Assembly: GCA_023459495.1 (NCBI GenBank)
Contig: JAEWTL010000038.1
Coordinates: forward strand, 367,682-431,681
Origin: Bacillota bacterium
Lineage (GTDB): Bacteria; Bacillota; Clostridia; Christensenellales; SZUA-584
Reading direction: 5' to 3'
DNA length: 64,000 nucleotides
In this document: positions 50,469 through 61,700 of the stretch, piece after piece
How the letters are laid out: each line of letters starts with the position of its first letter
Numbering within the stretch: position 1 is the first letter of the stretch
Position numbers and translations under genes: made by a program
Notes under the pieces: model-generated
Databases searched by the model: none
Told to the model about the DNA's origin: nothing
What the model saw: only the letters and a program-made list of their open reading frames with translations

Positions 50469-51389
50469 ATGTATAATTTTGTTACAGCAATTTCTCGTTA
50501 TCTTGAATTTTGTGAATATCAGAAGAATTTGAATTGTAAGACTATCAAAGCTTATAAAATAGACCTTATGCAATTCTACTCTTTTTCAAAAGGATCTGAA
50601 AATCCTTTAAATAAAGCGGGCATTTCCGAGTTCATAGCTTTCCTTCATAAAAAATATAAACCTAAATCTGTAAAACGTAAAATCGCAAGCCTTAAAGCTT
50701 TTTGCAGTTACCTTGAAGACGAGGAAGAACTTGATACTAACCCATTCTCAAGACTAAAGCTTTGTTACAAAGAACCTTTTCATTTGCCTAAAGTAGTTTC
50801 ACTTGATAATATCCAAAAAATTCTTAACATAATGTATAGGCATCTAAAAAACTGTAACACAAAATACGAGCATGGCTCGGCGCTTAGAAACATTGCAGTT
50901 ATGGAGTTACTTTTTGCTACTGGTATGCGGGTTTCAGAGCTATGTTCATTATCAGCAAATGATGTTGATTTAAACAATAAAACTATTCGCATATTCGGCA
51001 AAGGAGCACGTGAACGAATATTGCAGATTGAGAATGCCGATGTTCTAAAAAGCTTATGGGCATATTTTGATTTCAATCGTGGACAAATTTTGCTTTGTGG
51101 ATATTTCTTTGTAAATAAACTTGGGAAGAGACTCTCAGAACAGTCTGTACGTTCTATGGTAAATAATTATACAAAGCAAGCCAATATTAGTATTCATATT
51201 ACGCCACATATGATAAGACACTCTTTTGCGACTCTTTTACTTGAAGAAGATGTGGACATTAGATATATCCAACAAATGCTCGGCCATAGCTCAATAACAA
51301 CGACGCAGATTTACACTCACGTTGCATCAGCAAAGCAAAAGCAGATACTGTTAACAAAGCATCCCCGCAATAAATTGGTTTGTGGATAA
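50469..51389 (+). CDS. XerC/D-like tyrosine recombinase
   Basis: 306 residues. SAM-like N-terminal core-binding domain, then catalytic residues R154 (G-M-R-V-S-E-L), H247-x-x-R250 (H-M-I-R-H-S-F-A), H273 (L-G-H-S-S) and nucleophile Y282 (I-Y-T-H-V). AT-rich compared with the Tad genes. It ends 18 bases before the left copy of a 30-bp inverted repeat whose structure (10-bp arms, 5-bp spacer) is like a tyrosine-recombinase crossover site. It is the obvious candidate to invert the 4.1-kb segment behind it. Confidence 0.92.
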   Translation: MYNFVTAISRYLEFCEYQKNLNCKTIKAYKIDLMQFYSFSKGSENPLNKAGISEFIAFLHKKYKPKSVKRKIASLKAFCSYLEDEEELDTNPFSRLKLCYKEPFHLPKVVSLDNIQKILNIMYRHLKNCNTKYEHGSALRNIAVMELLFATGMRVSELCSLSANDVDLNNKTIRIFGKGARERILQIENADVLKSLWAYFDFNRGQILLCGYFFVNKLGKRLSEQSVRSMVNNYTKQANISIHITPHMIRHSFATLLLEEDVDIRYIQQMLGHSSITTTQIYTHVASAKQKQILLTKHPRNKLVCG

Positions 51390-51407
51390 GCAAGAACGTT
51401 TTGCCCT

Positions 51408-51437
51408 CAACAAAGGATAATTAGTTATTATCCTTTG
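51408..51437 (+). repeat. Left 30-bp inverted repeat (recombination-site-like)
   Basis: Identical over 30 bp to the reverse complement of 55523-55552. Internally it has two 10-bp inverted arms (51413-51422 and 51428-51437) around the asymmetric spacer TAGTT (51423-51427). The spacer orientation is opposite in the right copy, so strand exchange between the two would invert the DNA between them. It lies 27 bases before the ATP-grasp ATG. Confidence 0.85.
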
Positions 51438-51464
51438 TTTTAAGTACATATAGAGAGATTAAAA

Positions 51465-52451
51465 ATGAAAATCGGAATTGCATATGATACTCCTGATATG
51501 TACAATCTGGGCAAAGAAAATGAACTTTATTTTGACTTTGCTGAATTGGCGTCAATTAATATCCTTAAGCATGAACTTGAATCATTGGGATATCAGGTTG
51601 AATTGTTGGGAAATGTGGATAGAGTCATACAACAGATAAAAGGGAACGTTTTTTCTTGTGACTTGGTCTACAATACCGTGGAATGTTTTCGGTCAAGAAA
51701 TCGGGAGGGATTACTCCCTTCATTACTTGAAATTTGTCATATCCCATATATAGGCACGGATGCTTTTGGACTGTCATTAACACTCGATAAAGCCATGACG
51801 AAGATTTTAGCCAGGTACTTAGGAATACTAACGCCAAATTTTTATGTTGCTGCCCCCTATATGTCGGAGCAGGATATATATGAAAAATTAAAAGCGCTAA
51901 AGTATCCAATAATCCTGAAACCAAATTTTGAGGGTAATAGCTCCGGCATCAATGTTTGTAAGACATTTGAAGTAGCTTGCTTAAACGTGAAGAATATGCT
52001 GGATAGATACCAGACCTCCATCCTTTGTGAGGAGTTTATCTTTGGCAAAGAAATTACTGTGCCAATAATCGGTAACAAGCCGGAACATATGTTATATGGT
52101 GTCACAACCGTGGATATTCAAAAGAGCGATGATTTTTGGCTTGATGTCAATGCCAAGACGTATGGCGATTATCACAATGTTCTACTTAAGCTTCCCCGTC
52201 AATTAGCAAATCAGTACAGAGATATCTGTACCCGTCTGTTTGTGGCGATCGGGTGTAATGATTTTGCGAGATTCGATTTTAGGATGACCCGAGACAATCA
52301 AATATACTTTATAGAGGTTAATCCGCTACCAGCTTTGTTCAGTGGCGGGTCTTTCGATATAGTGGGCCAGCAGTATGGGTTTTCCTTTGCTCAGACATTA
52401 CATAAAATCATATCAGAGGCATGCATCAGGCAGACTATTCCCAAAATCTGA
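51465..52451 (+). CDS. ATP-grasp ligase, D-Ala-D-Ala-ligase-like
   Basis: 328 residues. ATP-grasp fold of the Ddl type: N-terminal domain (C-D-L-V-Y-N-T-V-E-C-F), K-P-N-F-E-G-N-S-S-G-I-N-V glycine loop, C-E-E-F-I-F-G-K-E-I-T-V and the metal-binding E-V-N-P-L-P-A-L. The substrate is unknown: besides D-Ala-D-Ala it could be a peptide or signal molecule. No strong promoter lies directly in front and the ribosome site is weak (AGAGAG). It converges with the AAA/TPR gene, overlapping it by 17 bases. Confidence 0.82.
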   Translation: MKIGIAYDTPDMYNLGKENELYFDFAELASINILKHELESLGYQVELLGNVDRVIQQIKGNVFSCDLVYNTVECFRSRNREGLLPSLLEICHIPYIGTDAFGLSLTLDKAMTKILARYLGILTPNFYVAAPYMSEQDIYEKLKALKYPIILKPNFEGNSSGINVCKTFEVACLNVKNMLDRYQTSILCEEFIFGKEITVPIIGNKPEHMLYGVTTVDIQKSDDFWLDVNAKTYGDYHNVLLKLPRQLANQYRDICTRLFVAIGCNDFARFDFRMTRDNQIYFIEVNPLPALFSGGSFDIVGQQYGFSFAQTLHKIISEACIRQTIPKI

Positions 52452-54696
52452 ATTCTGCCAAAAACACTTTGTACTTATGAAGGGCTTCGTAGAACATAAA
52501 ATTGTCTGCATACCCCTCTTCGTTTACACCACTCGACGCGTTTCTGGCCTTAATGTCCTTCAGTATAGGAATAAAGAATAGAGACGGTGGATTTGAAAGT
52601 AAAAGCTCAACCTTGTCGACAGCATTCCGATATTGCCCGCTGTGCTCCAAAATAATAATGTCAAGAAGACCCTTATAGACATCTTCGTACTGTGTGGCAT
52701 TCTCGCGAGCCTTTATCATGGAATGATATTTACAGAATTCCCTGTATGCTTGACTAAATTCTGTACTTTCATAACCAAATAAATTTAAATGACACATACA
52801 GAGATTCATATAAATCGTCATGTAGGTAAAGGCAGACATGCCAACAAGCAAGGAGTTTTCCAACAAGGATAAAGCCGATTGAAAATCCCCGTATTGGATA
52901 ATTTGGAGTAGTGCCCAGTTGTTTTGAGAGTAAGCCAAGTTCTCGTTTGGAATATTCGAAAATACCTTGGTTGCCTTTTTGAAAAAAGTCTGCGCCTGTG
53001 GGGCGTAATTAACGTCATTGAACATCATTTCAGTGGCGAGATTCACGTAGACTTTCGCGGCATCATACGCCCTTCCCTCGGACTCAAAGTATGCGATACT
53101 TTGCATTAGCAACGGGTAAGAGTGTTCAAAAGTGTAGAACATATCACACTTTTTTAGGATCTCAAAGTGAATGGATTTATCTTTTAGCTTATGCTTTGAA
53201 TGATTCAACGCCAAAGCGAAATACCGATTGCCATAGTCCTCAATTCCAAAATGATGCTGGATCGTTGCAAGCAAAGAATATGTAAGGGCATAGATCGGTT
53301 GGTTCTCTGCGGCTCTGCTTGAGGTGGCTTTCAGCGCCGCGCTTAATTTTGTTGCTTCTTGGTATGAGAGATCCACATCCCCAACACCATACAAACTCCT
53401 AGCGTAATAATACTGTAGATACAGGTTTTTGCCATTGGAAAGATACCTTTGAACATCTTCTATTCTATCCAGAGCATCATGGAAGCAGCCGATGTTCATA
53501 TCAAGCCTAATCTTGTAATAGCTGAGAAAGAGGTAGAGCATGTTGTCATCCAAGTGTTCCCTGCAAAAATTAAGCAGGTCGTTGAATACCTTTTTTGCTT
53601 TTGCAATATCTCCAATTTTCAGATACCGGAACAGTAGCTTCTTATCTGTAAAAAACATGATCTCATGGTTATTTAGATCATATGATAAACGCTTTAGTTG
53701 TTGGAGATATCTCAGGACATTGTCTCCGACTGATTCCGAGGAAAGCTTTGTCATATAATAATGAAGAAGAATCCGTTGCGATTCCACTTTTTCGTGAGGT
53801 TCAATGCTTTTTAGCACACCAGAGTATATCTTGCTCGAAATAAATTGGTAAACATCATCTCGCAAATAGCTTTGAATAAACATATTTGTTGCTTCCAGTT
53901 TTCTGAGATAGGCCTTTACGCCCAGAACATGAAAGCCATCAGATGATTCGAGAATGCAGCTTTGAAATATCTCACCAATAACAGAGGACTTCTTGAGTAT
54001 GCTAAATAGGTCCTCGGGTAGATCCGAAAGCTTTTCCTCCACGAGGAAATAGGAGTATTCAGCGAGAACATCTTCACTTATTCTATGACGATCAGATTGC
54101 CGGTTGATGATAAGCCACAATAGTCTTTTCATATTACTAAAATTATAGTTTGAGGTTTCAATAAGTTCGGTTTTCAATCTTTCGGATACTCTTGGGAGTC
54201 CGTTCTCAATAAGGGCGTCAAAATCACCTGTGTTGGCACAGAAATTAGCCATTGGAGTGTTCGATGAAACAAGATCCCATTCAATCAATTGCCGAAAAAT
54301 TCTCGATTTATAGAGATATTCACAATCTATATCAAACGTAAAGACGATTGTACTACCTTTATTGGACAGTGCAGCATTGATAATAGTCTTCAGCAATGAT
54401 TCATCGATGTGCTCTGCTTCGTCAATAATAAGCGCATACCCATCTTGAATCGCTTTACGAAGATGCCTGACAAGATCCCAAAGGTCATCAATCACCGTGT
54501 CATAGATACAATTGAGCGCAAAAAACAAAGTACCTGTCGTCTTAATCTGATTTAATGGGTCCCCACAAGCAATGAAAAGATGCCGTTCCCATTTCTGCGT
54601 CACATATGTAGTCTTTCCGGTACCCTTTTCACCGCACTCAATATATACGTTTATATTGCGATTATTCAATACAATAACCCTCAATATCCTCTTCAA
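52435..54696 (-). CDS. AAA/STAND-like ATPase with TPR-type helical C-terminus
   Basis: Up to 753 residues. P-loop G-E-K-G-T-G-K-T-T (22-30), Walker B Y-A-L-I-I-D-E-A-E-H (about 88-96), then a long all-helical part that looks like TPR repeats, as in MalT/STAND sensors. The ATG at 54696 lies inside the TIR gene; a TTG around 54668 with GAGG ahead overlaps the TIR stop and may be the true start. Downstream partner of the TIR gene, it fits a sensor-ATPase of an immune module. Confidence 0.75.
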   Translation of the reverse strand: MKRILRVIVLNNRNINVYIECGEKGTGKTTYVTQKWERHLFIACGDPLNQIKTTGTLFFALNCIYDTVIDDLWDLVRHLRKAIQDGYALIIDEAEHIDESLLKTIINAALSNKGSTIVFTFDIDCEYLYKSRIFRQLIEWDLVSSNTPMANFCANTGDFDALIENGLPRVSERLKTELIETSNYNFSNMKRLLWLIINRQSDRHRISEDVLAEYSYFLVEEKLSDLPEDLFSILKKSSVIGEIFQSCILESSDGFHVLGVKAYLRKLEATNMFIQSYLRDDVYQFISSKIYSGVLKSIEPHEKVESQRILLHYYMTKLSSESVGDNVLRYLQQLKRLSYDLNNHEIMFFTDKKLLFRYLKIGDIAKAKKVFNDLLNFCREHLDDNMLYLFLSYYKIRLDMNIGCFHDALDRIEDVQRYLSNGKNLYLQYYYARSLYGVGDVDLSYQEATKLSAALKATSSRAAENQPIYALTYSLLATIQHHFGIEDYGNRYFALALNHSKHKLKDKSIHFEILKKCDMFYTFEHSYPLLMQSIAYFESEGRAYDAAKVYVNLATEMMFNDVNYAPQAQTFFKKATKVFSNIPNENLAYSQNNWALLQIIQYGDFQSALSLLENSLLVGMSAFTYMTIYMNLCMCHLNLFGYESTEFSQAYREFCKYHSMIKARENATQYEDVYKGLLDIIILEHSGQYRNAVDKVELLLSNPPSLFFIPILKDIKARNASSGVNEEGYADNFMFYEALHKYKVFLAEFRFWE

Positions 54697-55495
54697 TAAA
54701 TGAGCAGATGTATTTTATCGTTTCACTCAAAGACTGGTCCTTTATTATTCTGCCTTCATGCCCATTAAACTCATGGATTGAAAAGTACAGCCCCTCGCGT
54801 TTCTTCCAAGTGATTATATATGAGGGAAAGGGATCTTTGCTGGAGCTTAATTTATCAAAGTCTTCATTTCCCTTTGTTATCAAAACGCATGGCGTTTGAG
54901 CCATTGTATCGCTGGAAAAATAAAAGGTGATCGTCCCACCCGCTCTGTCAATAATGAGTTCATCCGTATTTACCAGTGTAACATTGATATCGCGTGCTCG
55001 CAGACGCTCCCATATCTGCGGGCATATATATGCAATACAGTTGTTCACGTTTGTAATGAGATGATCCTCCGAAATTGTGGAATTGATCTTGTCTTTCAGC
55101 ATTTCAACGGTCTCATCTGTGGAATGATGAGTATAAAATCCGATATATCCGGGGATATCATCGAGCATCTCTGCCTTACCAATCAGAATAGGGATAAGAA
55201 AATCACTGGCAAAAAAAGTGGACATTAGGCGTTCTTTTACCGCCGTAAATTCTAGATTAGTCCATACCTTTTTGGCATAATGTTCCGAAATAAAACACAC
55301 AACATACTTCCCTTTATTCTTATAGATCTCTCTAAGGCTTCGGTACAAGTCTTTGCCAACCAGATGTGCTTGATAAGCAAAGTCATAGAAAACCTGAACG
55401 CCATCCGCAGTCAGTCGTTTATAAATTTCTTGAACGACATCCCGGTCTTCTCCGGCAAATGAAAATGCAAAATCAAATTCCATAGAGTCAAGCAT
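54662..55495 (-). CDS. TIR-domain protein
   Basis: 277 residues. The N-terminal about 130 residues are a TIR domain: F-D-F-A-F-S-F-A-G-E-D-R start, V-F-Y-D, D-L-Y-R-S-L, C-F-I-S-E-H-Y and W-T-N-L-E-F with candidate catalytic Glu82. Such TIRs usually cleave NAD+. The C-terminal half (I-T-F-Y-F-S-S-D...I-T-W-K-K-R-E-G) is a second, unrecognised domain. GGAG precedes the ATG at 55495. Its promoter lies outside the right inverted repeat. Coupled to the AAA/TPR gene by overlap; likely an abortive-infection pair. Confidence 0.85.
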   Translation of the reverse strand: MLDSMEFDFAFSFAGEDRDVVQEIYKRLTADGVQVFYDFAYQAHLVGKDLYRSLREIYKNKGKYVVCFISEHYAKKVWTNLEFTAVKERLMSTFFASDFLIPILIGKAEMLDDIPGYIGFYTHHSTDETVEMLKDKINSTISEDHLITNVNNCIAYICPQIWERLRARDINVTLVNTDELIIDRAGGTITFYFSSDTMAQTPCVLITKGNEDFDKLSSSKDPFPSYIITWKKREGLYFSIHEFNGHEGRIIKDQSLSETIKYICSFIEEDIEGYCIE

Positions 55496-55522
55496 TCTGC
55501 TCTCCAGTCCTGTCTCTTGTAA

Positions 55523-55552
55523 AAAGGATAATAACTAATTATCCTTTGTTGA
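55523..55552 (-). repeat. Right 30-bp inverted repeat (recombination-site-like)
   Basis: Perfect inverted copy of 51408-51437. Arms 55523-55532 and 55538-55547, spacer AACTA (55533-55537) on the plus strand, i.e. opposite orientation to the left copy. It lies 27 bases before the TIR ATG, the same distance as the left copy from the ATP-grasp ATG. Confidence 0.85.
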
Positions 55553-55581
55553 ATTATAATATATTACAGAAAATATGTAAA
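55553..55581 (-). promoter_or_regulatory. Inward-facing promoter just outside the right repeat
   Basis: On the minus strand, TTTACA (55581-55576), a 17-base spacer and TATAAT (55558-55553), ending one base from the repeat. Transcription would start within the repeat and run into the TIR gene. No comparable promoter touches the left repeat. Confidence 0.75.
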
Positions 55582-55709
55582 CAAAAAGCAGCTATAAGTG
55601 ATGGATTGTAATTAATCCACATCCTGCATGTTGTTTAATTATGGGCTAAGCCAATACGCAAACAATTCAATGTCAATACTTTTCGTAATATTGAAACAGT
55701 TGCATTGAT

Positions 55710-55733
55710 GATGGTTTATGAACCATCTTTTTT
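55710..55733 (+). terminator. Terminator/attenuator ahead of the giant helicase gene
   Basis: GATGGTT (55710-55716) pairs with AACCATC (55721-55727), then six T. It lies 31 bases before the next start, so it may attenuate that gene or end upstream transcription. The remainder of 55582-55709 shows nothing recognisable. Confidence 0.65.
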
Positions 55734-55763
55734 AAATTCATTTTCAGAAAGGAGAATACTGAC

Positions 55764-58700
55764 TTGGCCACCAAGCTGCAAAGAATATATGAACTTATGG
55801 AACAAACGGTTAGTCAGGTGACGGACAAGCCGGACGCGTGGGCAGGCTTTCTGAAAACAGCTACCCGCCTGTACAAATACCCGTTTGAGGAGCAAATCCT
55901 GATCTATGCGCAGCGTCCGGACGCCACCGCCTGCGCCTCCATCAAGCTATGGAACGACAGCATGCACCGCTGGGTGAACCGCGGCGCGAAAGGCATCGCT
56001 CTTATCGACGACAGCGCAGGCAAAACCACGCTCAGACATGTATTCGACGTGTCGGATACACACAGTCTGCATCATATTCCGTTCCGCCTGTGGAAGATGA
56101 AAACAGCGTACCGGGATCAGGTGATCGAAGAACTTTCCCACCAATTCGGCGACGTGGACGAATCGGCCATCGGCTTTGAAAACCAACTGCTGGATATCAT
56201 CCGCAACGCGGTCGAGGACAATACCGCGGACTATCTCGCAGAGCTCATGGGCGCGCGGGACAACAGCTTTTTGTCTGGTCTGGACGAAATCAACGTAGGC
56301 GTCATATTTAAGGAAGCCCTGACCGACAGCATATCCTACATGGTATTCAGCCGGTTGGGACTGGATACGAAAACCCTGCCCGGAGACTTATTCAGGAATA
56401 TATATAATTTCAATACGTTCGATACGGTCATGCAGCTCGGCGGCGCGTCCAGCGACATATCCGAGATAGTGCTGCGGCAGATCGAACGCACCGTCAGAGG
56501 AATTGAGCGGCAGGAACGCGACAGACTTGCAAAGCGGAATAACCTGAAGGACAATAGAGGTAAAGATAATGAAAGGAGCGGTGAGCATGGAGATCACATA
56601 CACGCGGCAGGGCGATTACCTGATACCCGACCTGACGCTGGGCGAGCCGGAGACACGCCCCATCGGGAAATACGGGATGCTGAGGAAGACGTTTCTGAAG
56701 AACCACAGGAAAGGGACATACGCGGGGCTGCTGCTGTCCGAGAAGCTGGACAGCCATCTGGCGGAGATCGATCAGACGGCGCGGGAACAGGTGGAAGCAG
56801 TGACGGCGCGGATGGCGCGGGAACAGGGCGTGACGGAAGTGCTGAAAGCCCGAGACCCGATGAAATGGACGGGGCTGATGAACATGATCAAGCTCCAGGC
56901 CGAGGAAGCGGTGCTCGAGGGCCTCATCAACAATTAAGCCTATTCCCCACAACCGAAGAACAAATAGAATCGATTGAACAGGCAGAGGCGGATAAAACCT
57001 CTGCTTTTTCTATATCCCAGGCCGAGATCGACGAGGTGCTGACGCGCGGCAGCGGCGTCGCGGACGGCAAATACCGAATCTATCTGTACTTTCTGGAACC
57101 GCATACCCCACAGGACAGGGCGGCGTTTCTTAAACGCGAATACGGTATCGGCGGGCGAAGCCATGCGCTAAAAGGTGTTGACCATAGCTGGGAAGACCAC
57201 GACGGCAAAGGCATTAAGATAACAAAAGGCTCCCTCATGAACCCCGACGCGGAAAGCCTGCTGACATGGAGCCGTGCGGCGAAACGCATCGGCGAGCTGA
57301 CCGCCGCGGATCGTTACCTTTCAGACGCGGAAAAAGCCCAGCTTCCGGCCTATCAGGAAAGGCAGGCGGCGCGGGCTGCGCAGCTTGCGTCGGAACAGAA
57401 TGCACGCGAAACGCTGCGCGAGGCTGCCGAAAGGATGGCGGATACGCGCAATGCCGCCGAATATCAGTATGCGTTAGGCGATACCGTCCACATCGGCACG
57501 AGTGAATACACGCTGCTGGGATACGACGATGAAACCGTCACGCTGAACGACGAGAAATTCCCGCTGCTGTCCAAACAGATGCCCCGTGAAGAGTTCGACC
57601 GCTGGATACGGGAAAACCCGCTCAACGACGGCCTTATCGTTCAAGACGCAGAGATTAACACCATCGAGGAAGCCGAACCTGCCGGGAAAGAAGATGACAT
57701 CCAGCCCGGCACGGAGCTGACCATCGACGGAAGGCGTTTCGCTATCTGCAGCATTAACAGGGAGTCCGGCAGCGTCAGCCTGCGGGACATCACCTTTGCC
57801 GAGGCGACCGGATTCCCCATATTCCGCAGCGAGCACATAGAAACTCTCCGAGAACTACTTTCACAGCAATCAGCCATAAGAGAAACAATAACCATAGAGC
57901 CGGATTCGCCACAAGCGCCCGAGTTGGTGCGGGAACATGGGAAAACTGTCTCCATTACCCGCGAAGGCGATACGGTCACGATAGGCGGCGACGGACAGGG
58001 CGAAAAATCGTACATTGAGATGGACATCGACCTGCCCGAACATTTACAGCCGGCATGGGAAAAAGCGGACGGTGTAGCGTTGAAGAGCATCTATATCGAC
58101 CTCACACCAGAGAAGCCCAAGCAGCCGAAGCTGGATTTCCGCATCACGGACGATACTCTTGGCTACGGCGGAGCCAAGACCAAGTATGGTTACAATGTAG
58201 CGGCCATTCGTACGCTGCAGGCCATTGAAGCGGAGAATCGCATGGCTACTGCCGGAGAACAGGAAATTCTCTCCCAATATGTCGGCTGGGGCGGCATCCC
58301 GCAGGCGTTTGACGAGACCAACTCAAGTTGGAGCGATGAATATGCCGAGTTGAAGCAGCTTTTAACCGAAAATGAATATGAATCGGCGCGCGGCTCCACG
58401 CTGAATGCGCACTACACGTCGCCCACCGTCATCAAGGCCATCTATCAGGCGATTGAAAGCATGGGCTTCAAAACCGGCAACGTGCTGGAGCCCGCCTGCG
58501 GCGTCGGAAATTTTTTCGGGCTCGTGCCGGAGAGCATGGCCAATAGCAAGTTATATGGCGTTGAGCTCGACAGTATCACCGGCAGGATCGGCCGACAGCT
58601 ATATCAATCCGTAAACATCGCCGTACAGGGCTTTGAGGAAACCAACCTGCCGGACAGCTTCTTTGATTTGGCTATCGGAAACGTGCCATTCGGTTCCTAC

Positions 58701-61700
58701 GGCGTAGCGGACAAAAGGTATGATAAGAACCACTTTCTCATCCATGACTACTTCTTCGCCAAAACGCTGGATAAGGTCAGGCCGGGCGGCATTGTCGCGT
58801 TCATCACCTCGAAGGGAACACTGGACAAGCGCAACCCTGCCGTACGCAAATACATCGCGCAGCGCGCGGATCTCATCGGCGCTATCCGGCTGCCGAATAA
58901 CGCATTTACCGCAAACGCCGGTACGCAGGTCACGAGCGATATCCTGTTTTTACAGAAGCGCGACCGCCCCGTAGAGACAGACCCGGATTGGGTGCATCTC
59001 TCCCAAACCGAAGACGGGATAACCGTCAACAGCTACTTCGCGGCGAACCCCGATATGATGCTGGGGACGATGGCTTTCGACGACATGATGTACGGCAACA
59101 GGAGCGAAACTACCTGCAAACCATTCGAAGGCGCTAATCTGGCCGACCAACTGGGTATCGCCATCGAAAACATTCACGCTGAGATCACCGAATACGACCG
59201 GGATGAGCTTGAGGAGGATGAAACAGAGTCCATCCCCGCTGACCCCAATGTGCGTAATTTCAGTTTTGCGTTCATCGACGGGCAGATATACTACCGTGAG
59301 AATTCGCGCATGAACATGATCGAAGTGTCCGTCACTGCCGGTAACCGCATACGGGGCATGATCGAGCTGCGCGACTGCTCGCGGCGGCTTATCGAGTACC
59401 AGTTGGAGGGATATGCGAACGAGGCTATCCGGCGCGAACAGAAAAACCTGAACACCCTGTACGACGGTTATACGAAGAAATATGGTTTGTTGAACAGCCG
59501 CGCCAACAAAATGGCGTTTGAGGACGACAGCTCCTACTGCCTGCTATGTTCACTGGAGGTCATTGACGAAAACGGCGAGTTGGAGCGCAAGGCGGACATG
59601 TTCACCAGGCGCACCATCAAGCAGCATACCGTCGTGACCTCGGTGGACACGCCCAGCGAGGCGCTTACGGTGTCACTCACGGAAAAAGCCCGCGTGGATC
59701 TCCCATACATGGCGAGCCTGACCGGACTTTCCGAGGAACAGATCGAAGCCGACCTGAAGGGCGTTATCTTTCGGGATTTCGGAAAGCTGGAGCCGGAGGG
59801 CGTACCGCGCGCCTTTTTCCAGGCGGAGCGGTTCCCGCTTGTCACCGCGGACGAATACCTGTCCGGCAATGTACGTCAAAAGCTAAAACAGGCGCGGGAG
59901 CTCATTAAAATTCTGCCTTCTGATCAGGCGGAAAAAATACAGCCGAATGTTACGGCGTTGGAGGCCGTACAGCCTCAGGACCTGACAGCCGGTGAAATCG
60001 ACGTGCGTCTGGGTGCGACATGGCTGCCGCAGGAGGATATTCAGCAATTTGTGCTTGAATTTTTGAAGCCGGGCTATTACGCTGAAAGCAGGATAAAAGT
60101 CCACTATTCCCCCTACACCGCGTCATGGAATCTCGAGGGGAAAAAAGCCGACTACGACGGCGTTTTAGCCAATACCATCTATGGCACCGATCGCATCAAC
60201 GCCTATCAGATCATCGAACAAACGCTTAACCTCAAGGATGTGCGCATCTTCGATAAGAAGATCGATGCAGACGGCAAAGAGATACGCGTCCTGAACCGGA
60301 AGGAAACCACGATCGCGCAGCAGAAGCAGCAGCAGATCAAGGACGCTTTCCGCGAATGGATATGGAAGGATCACAGCCGCAGAGAGCGGCTCGTCCGTCT
60401 CTACAACGAAAAGTTCAACAGTATCCGTCCCCGTGAGTATGACGGTAGCCATCTGAAGTTTCCGGGTATCAACCCGGAGATCACGCTGCGGCCACACCAG
60501 GTCAATGCCATCGCGCACATCCTGTACGGCGGCAATACGCTGCTGGGGCATGTCGTCGGCGCGGGCAAGACGTTTGAGATGGTCGCCGCAGCGATGGAAT
60601 TAAAGCGCCTCGGGCTGTGCCAGAAAAGCCTGTTTGTCGTGCCCAATCATCTGACGGAGCAATGGTCGGCTGAATTTTTACAGCTTTACCCCTCGGCCAA
60701 CATATTAGTGGCGACGAAGAAGGACTTTGAAAAGCGCAATAGAAAGAAATTCTGCGGACGTATCGCTACCGGAGACTATGACGCCGTGATCATCGGCCAC
60801 AGCCAGCTTGAAAAGATACCGCTGTCAATCGAGAGGCAGAAGGCTGTGCTGCAGGAGCAGCTCGACGAGATCGTGGATGGCATCGCAGACGCCAAAGCCG
60901 CCAAGGCGGAGCGGTTTACTGTCAAGCAACTGGAGAAAACGAAGAAAGCCATTAAGCTCAAGCTGGACAAGCTCAACGATCAGTCGCGCAAGGACGATCT
61001 GGTGACGTTCGAGGAGTTAGGCGTTGACCACCTTTTTGTGGATGAGGCGCACAATTATAAGAATTTGTTTTTGGTTACCAAAATGCGCAACGTCGCCGGG
61101 CTTGCGCAGACCGAAGCACAGAAGTCTTCCGACCTGTTTATGAAGTGCCGGTATCTGGACGAGATGACCGGCGGGCGCGGCGTGGTGTTTGCGACGGGTA
61201 CGCCCATATCAAATAGTATGACCGAGCTATACACCTTGCAGAGGTATTTGCAGTACGAGGCGCTGCGAGGCCAAGGCTTGCAGCACTTCGACGCATGGGC
61301 TTCGACGTTCGGGGAGACGGTCACATCCATCGAGCTTGCGCCCGAAGGCACGGGATACAGGGCGAAGACGCGGTTCGCACGGTTCTACAACCTGCCGGAG
61401 TTGATCAGCATGTTTAAAACGGTCGCCGATATTCAGACCGCGGACATGCTCGATCTGCCTGTGCCGGAAACAGAATACCACAACGTGGTGATAAAGCCGA
61501 GCGAGCATCAGCGGGAGATCGTGGCGGAACTGGCCGAACGCGCGGAAAAGGTGCGAAACGGCATGGTGGACGCGACCGAGGACAATATGCTCAAGATCAC
61601 CAACGACGGGCGCAAGCTGGCGCTCGACCAGCGGCTGATCAGCGAGTTGCTGCCGGACGATTCAGACAGTAAGGTCAGCGCCTGCGCGGATAACATCTAC

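Noticed and set aside
51413..51437. Left 30-bp repeat as an ordinary terminator of the recombinase gene
   Set aside because: The stem is AT-rich, and the identical inverted copy lies in front of the TIR gene at the transcription start, where a terminator makes no sense. A double role cannot be ruled out.
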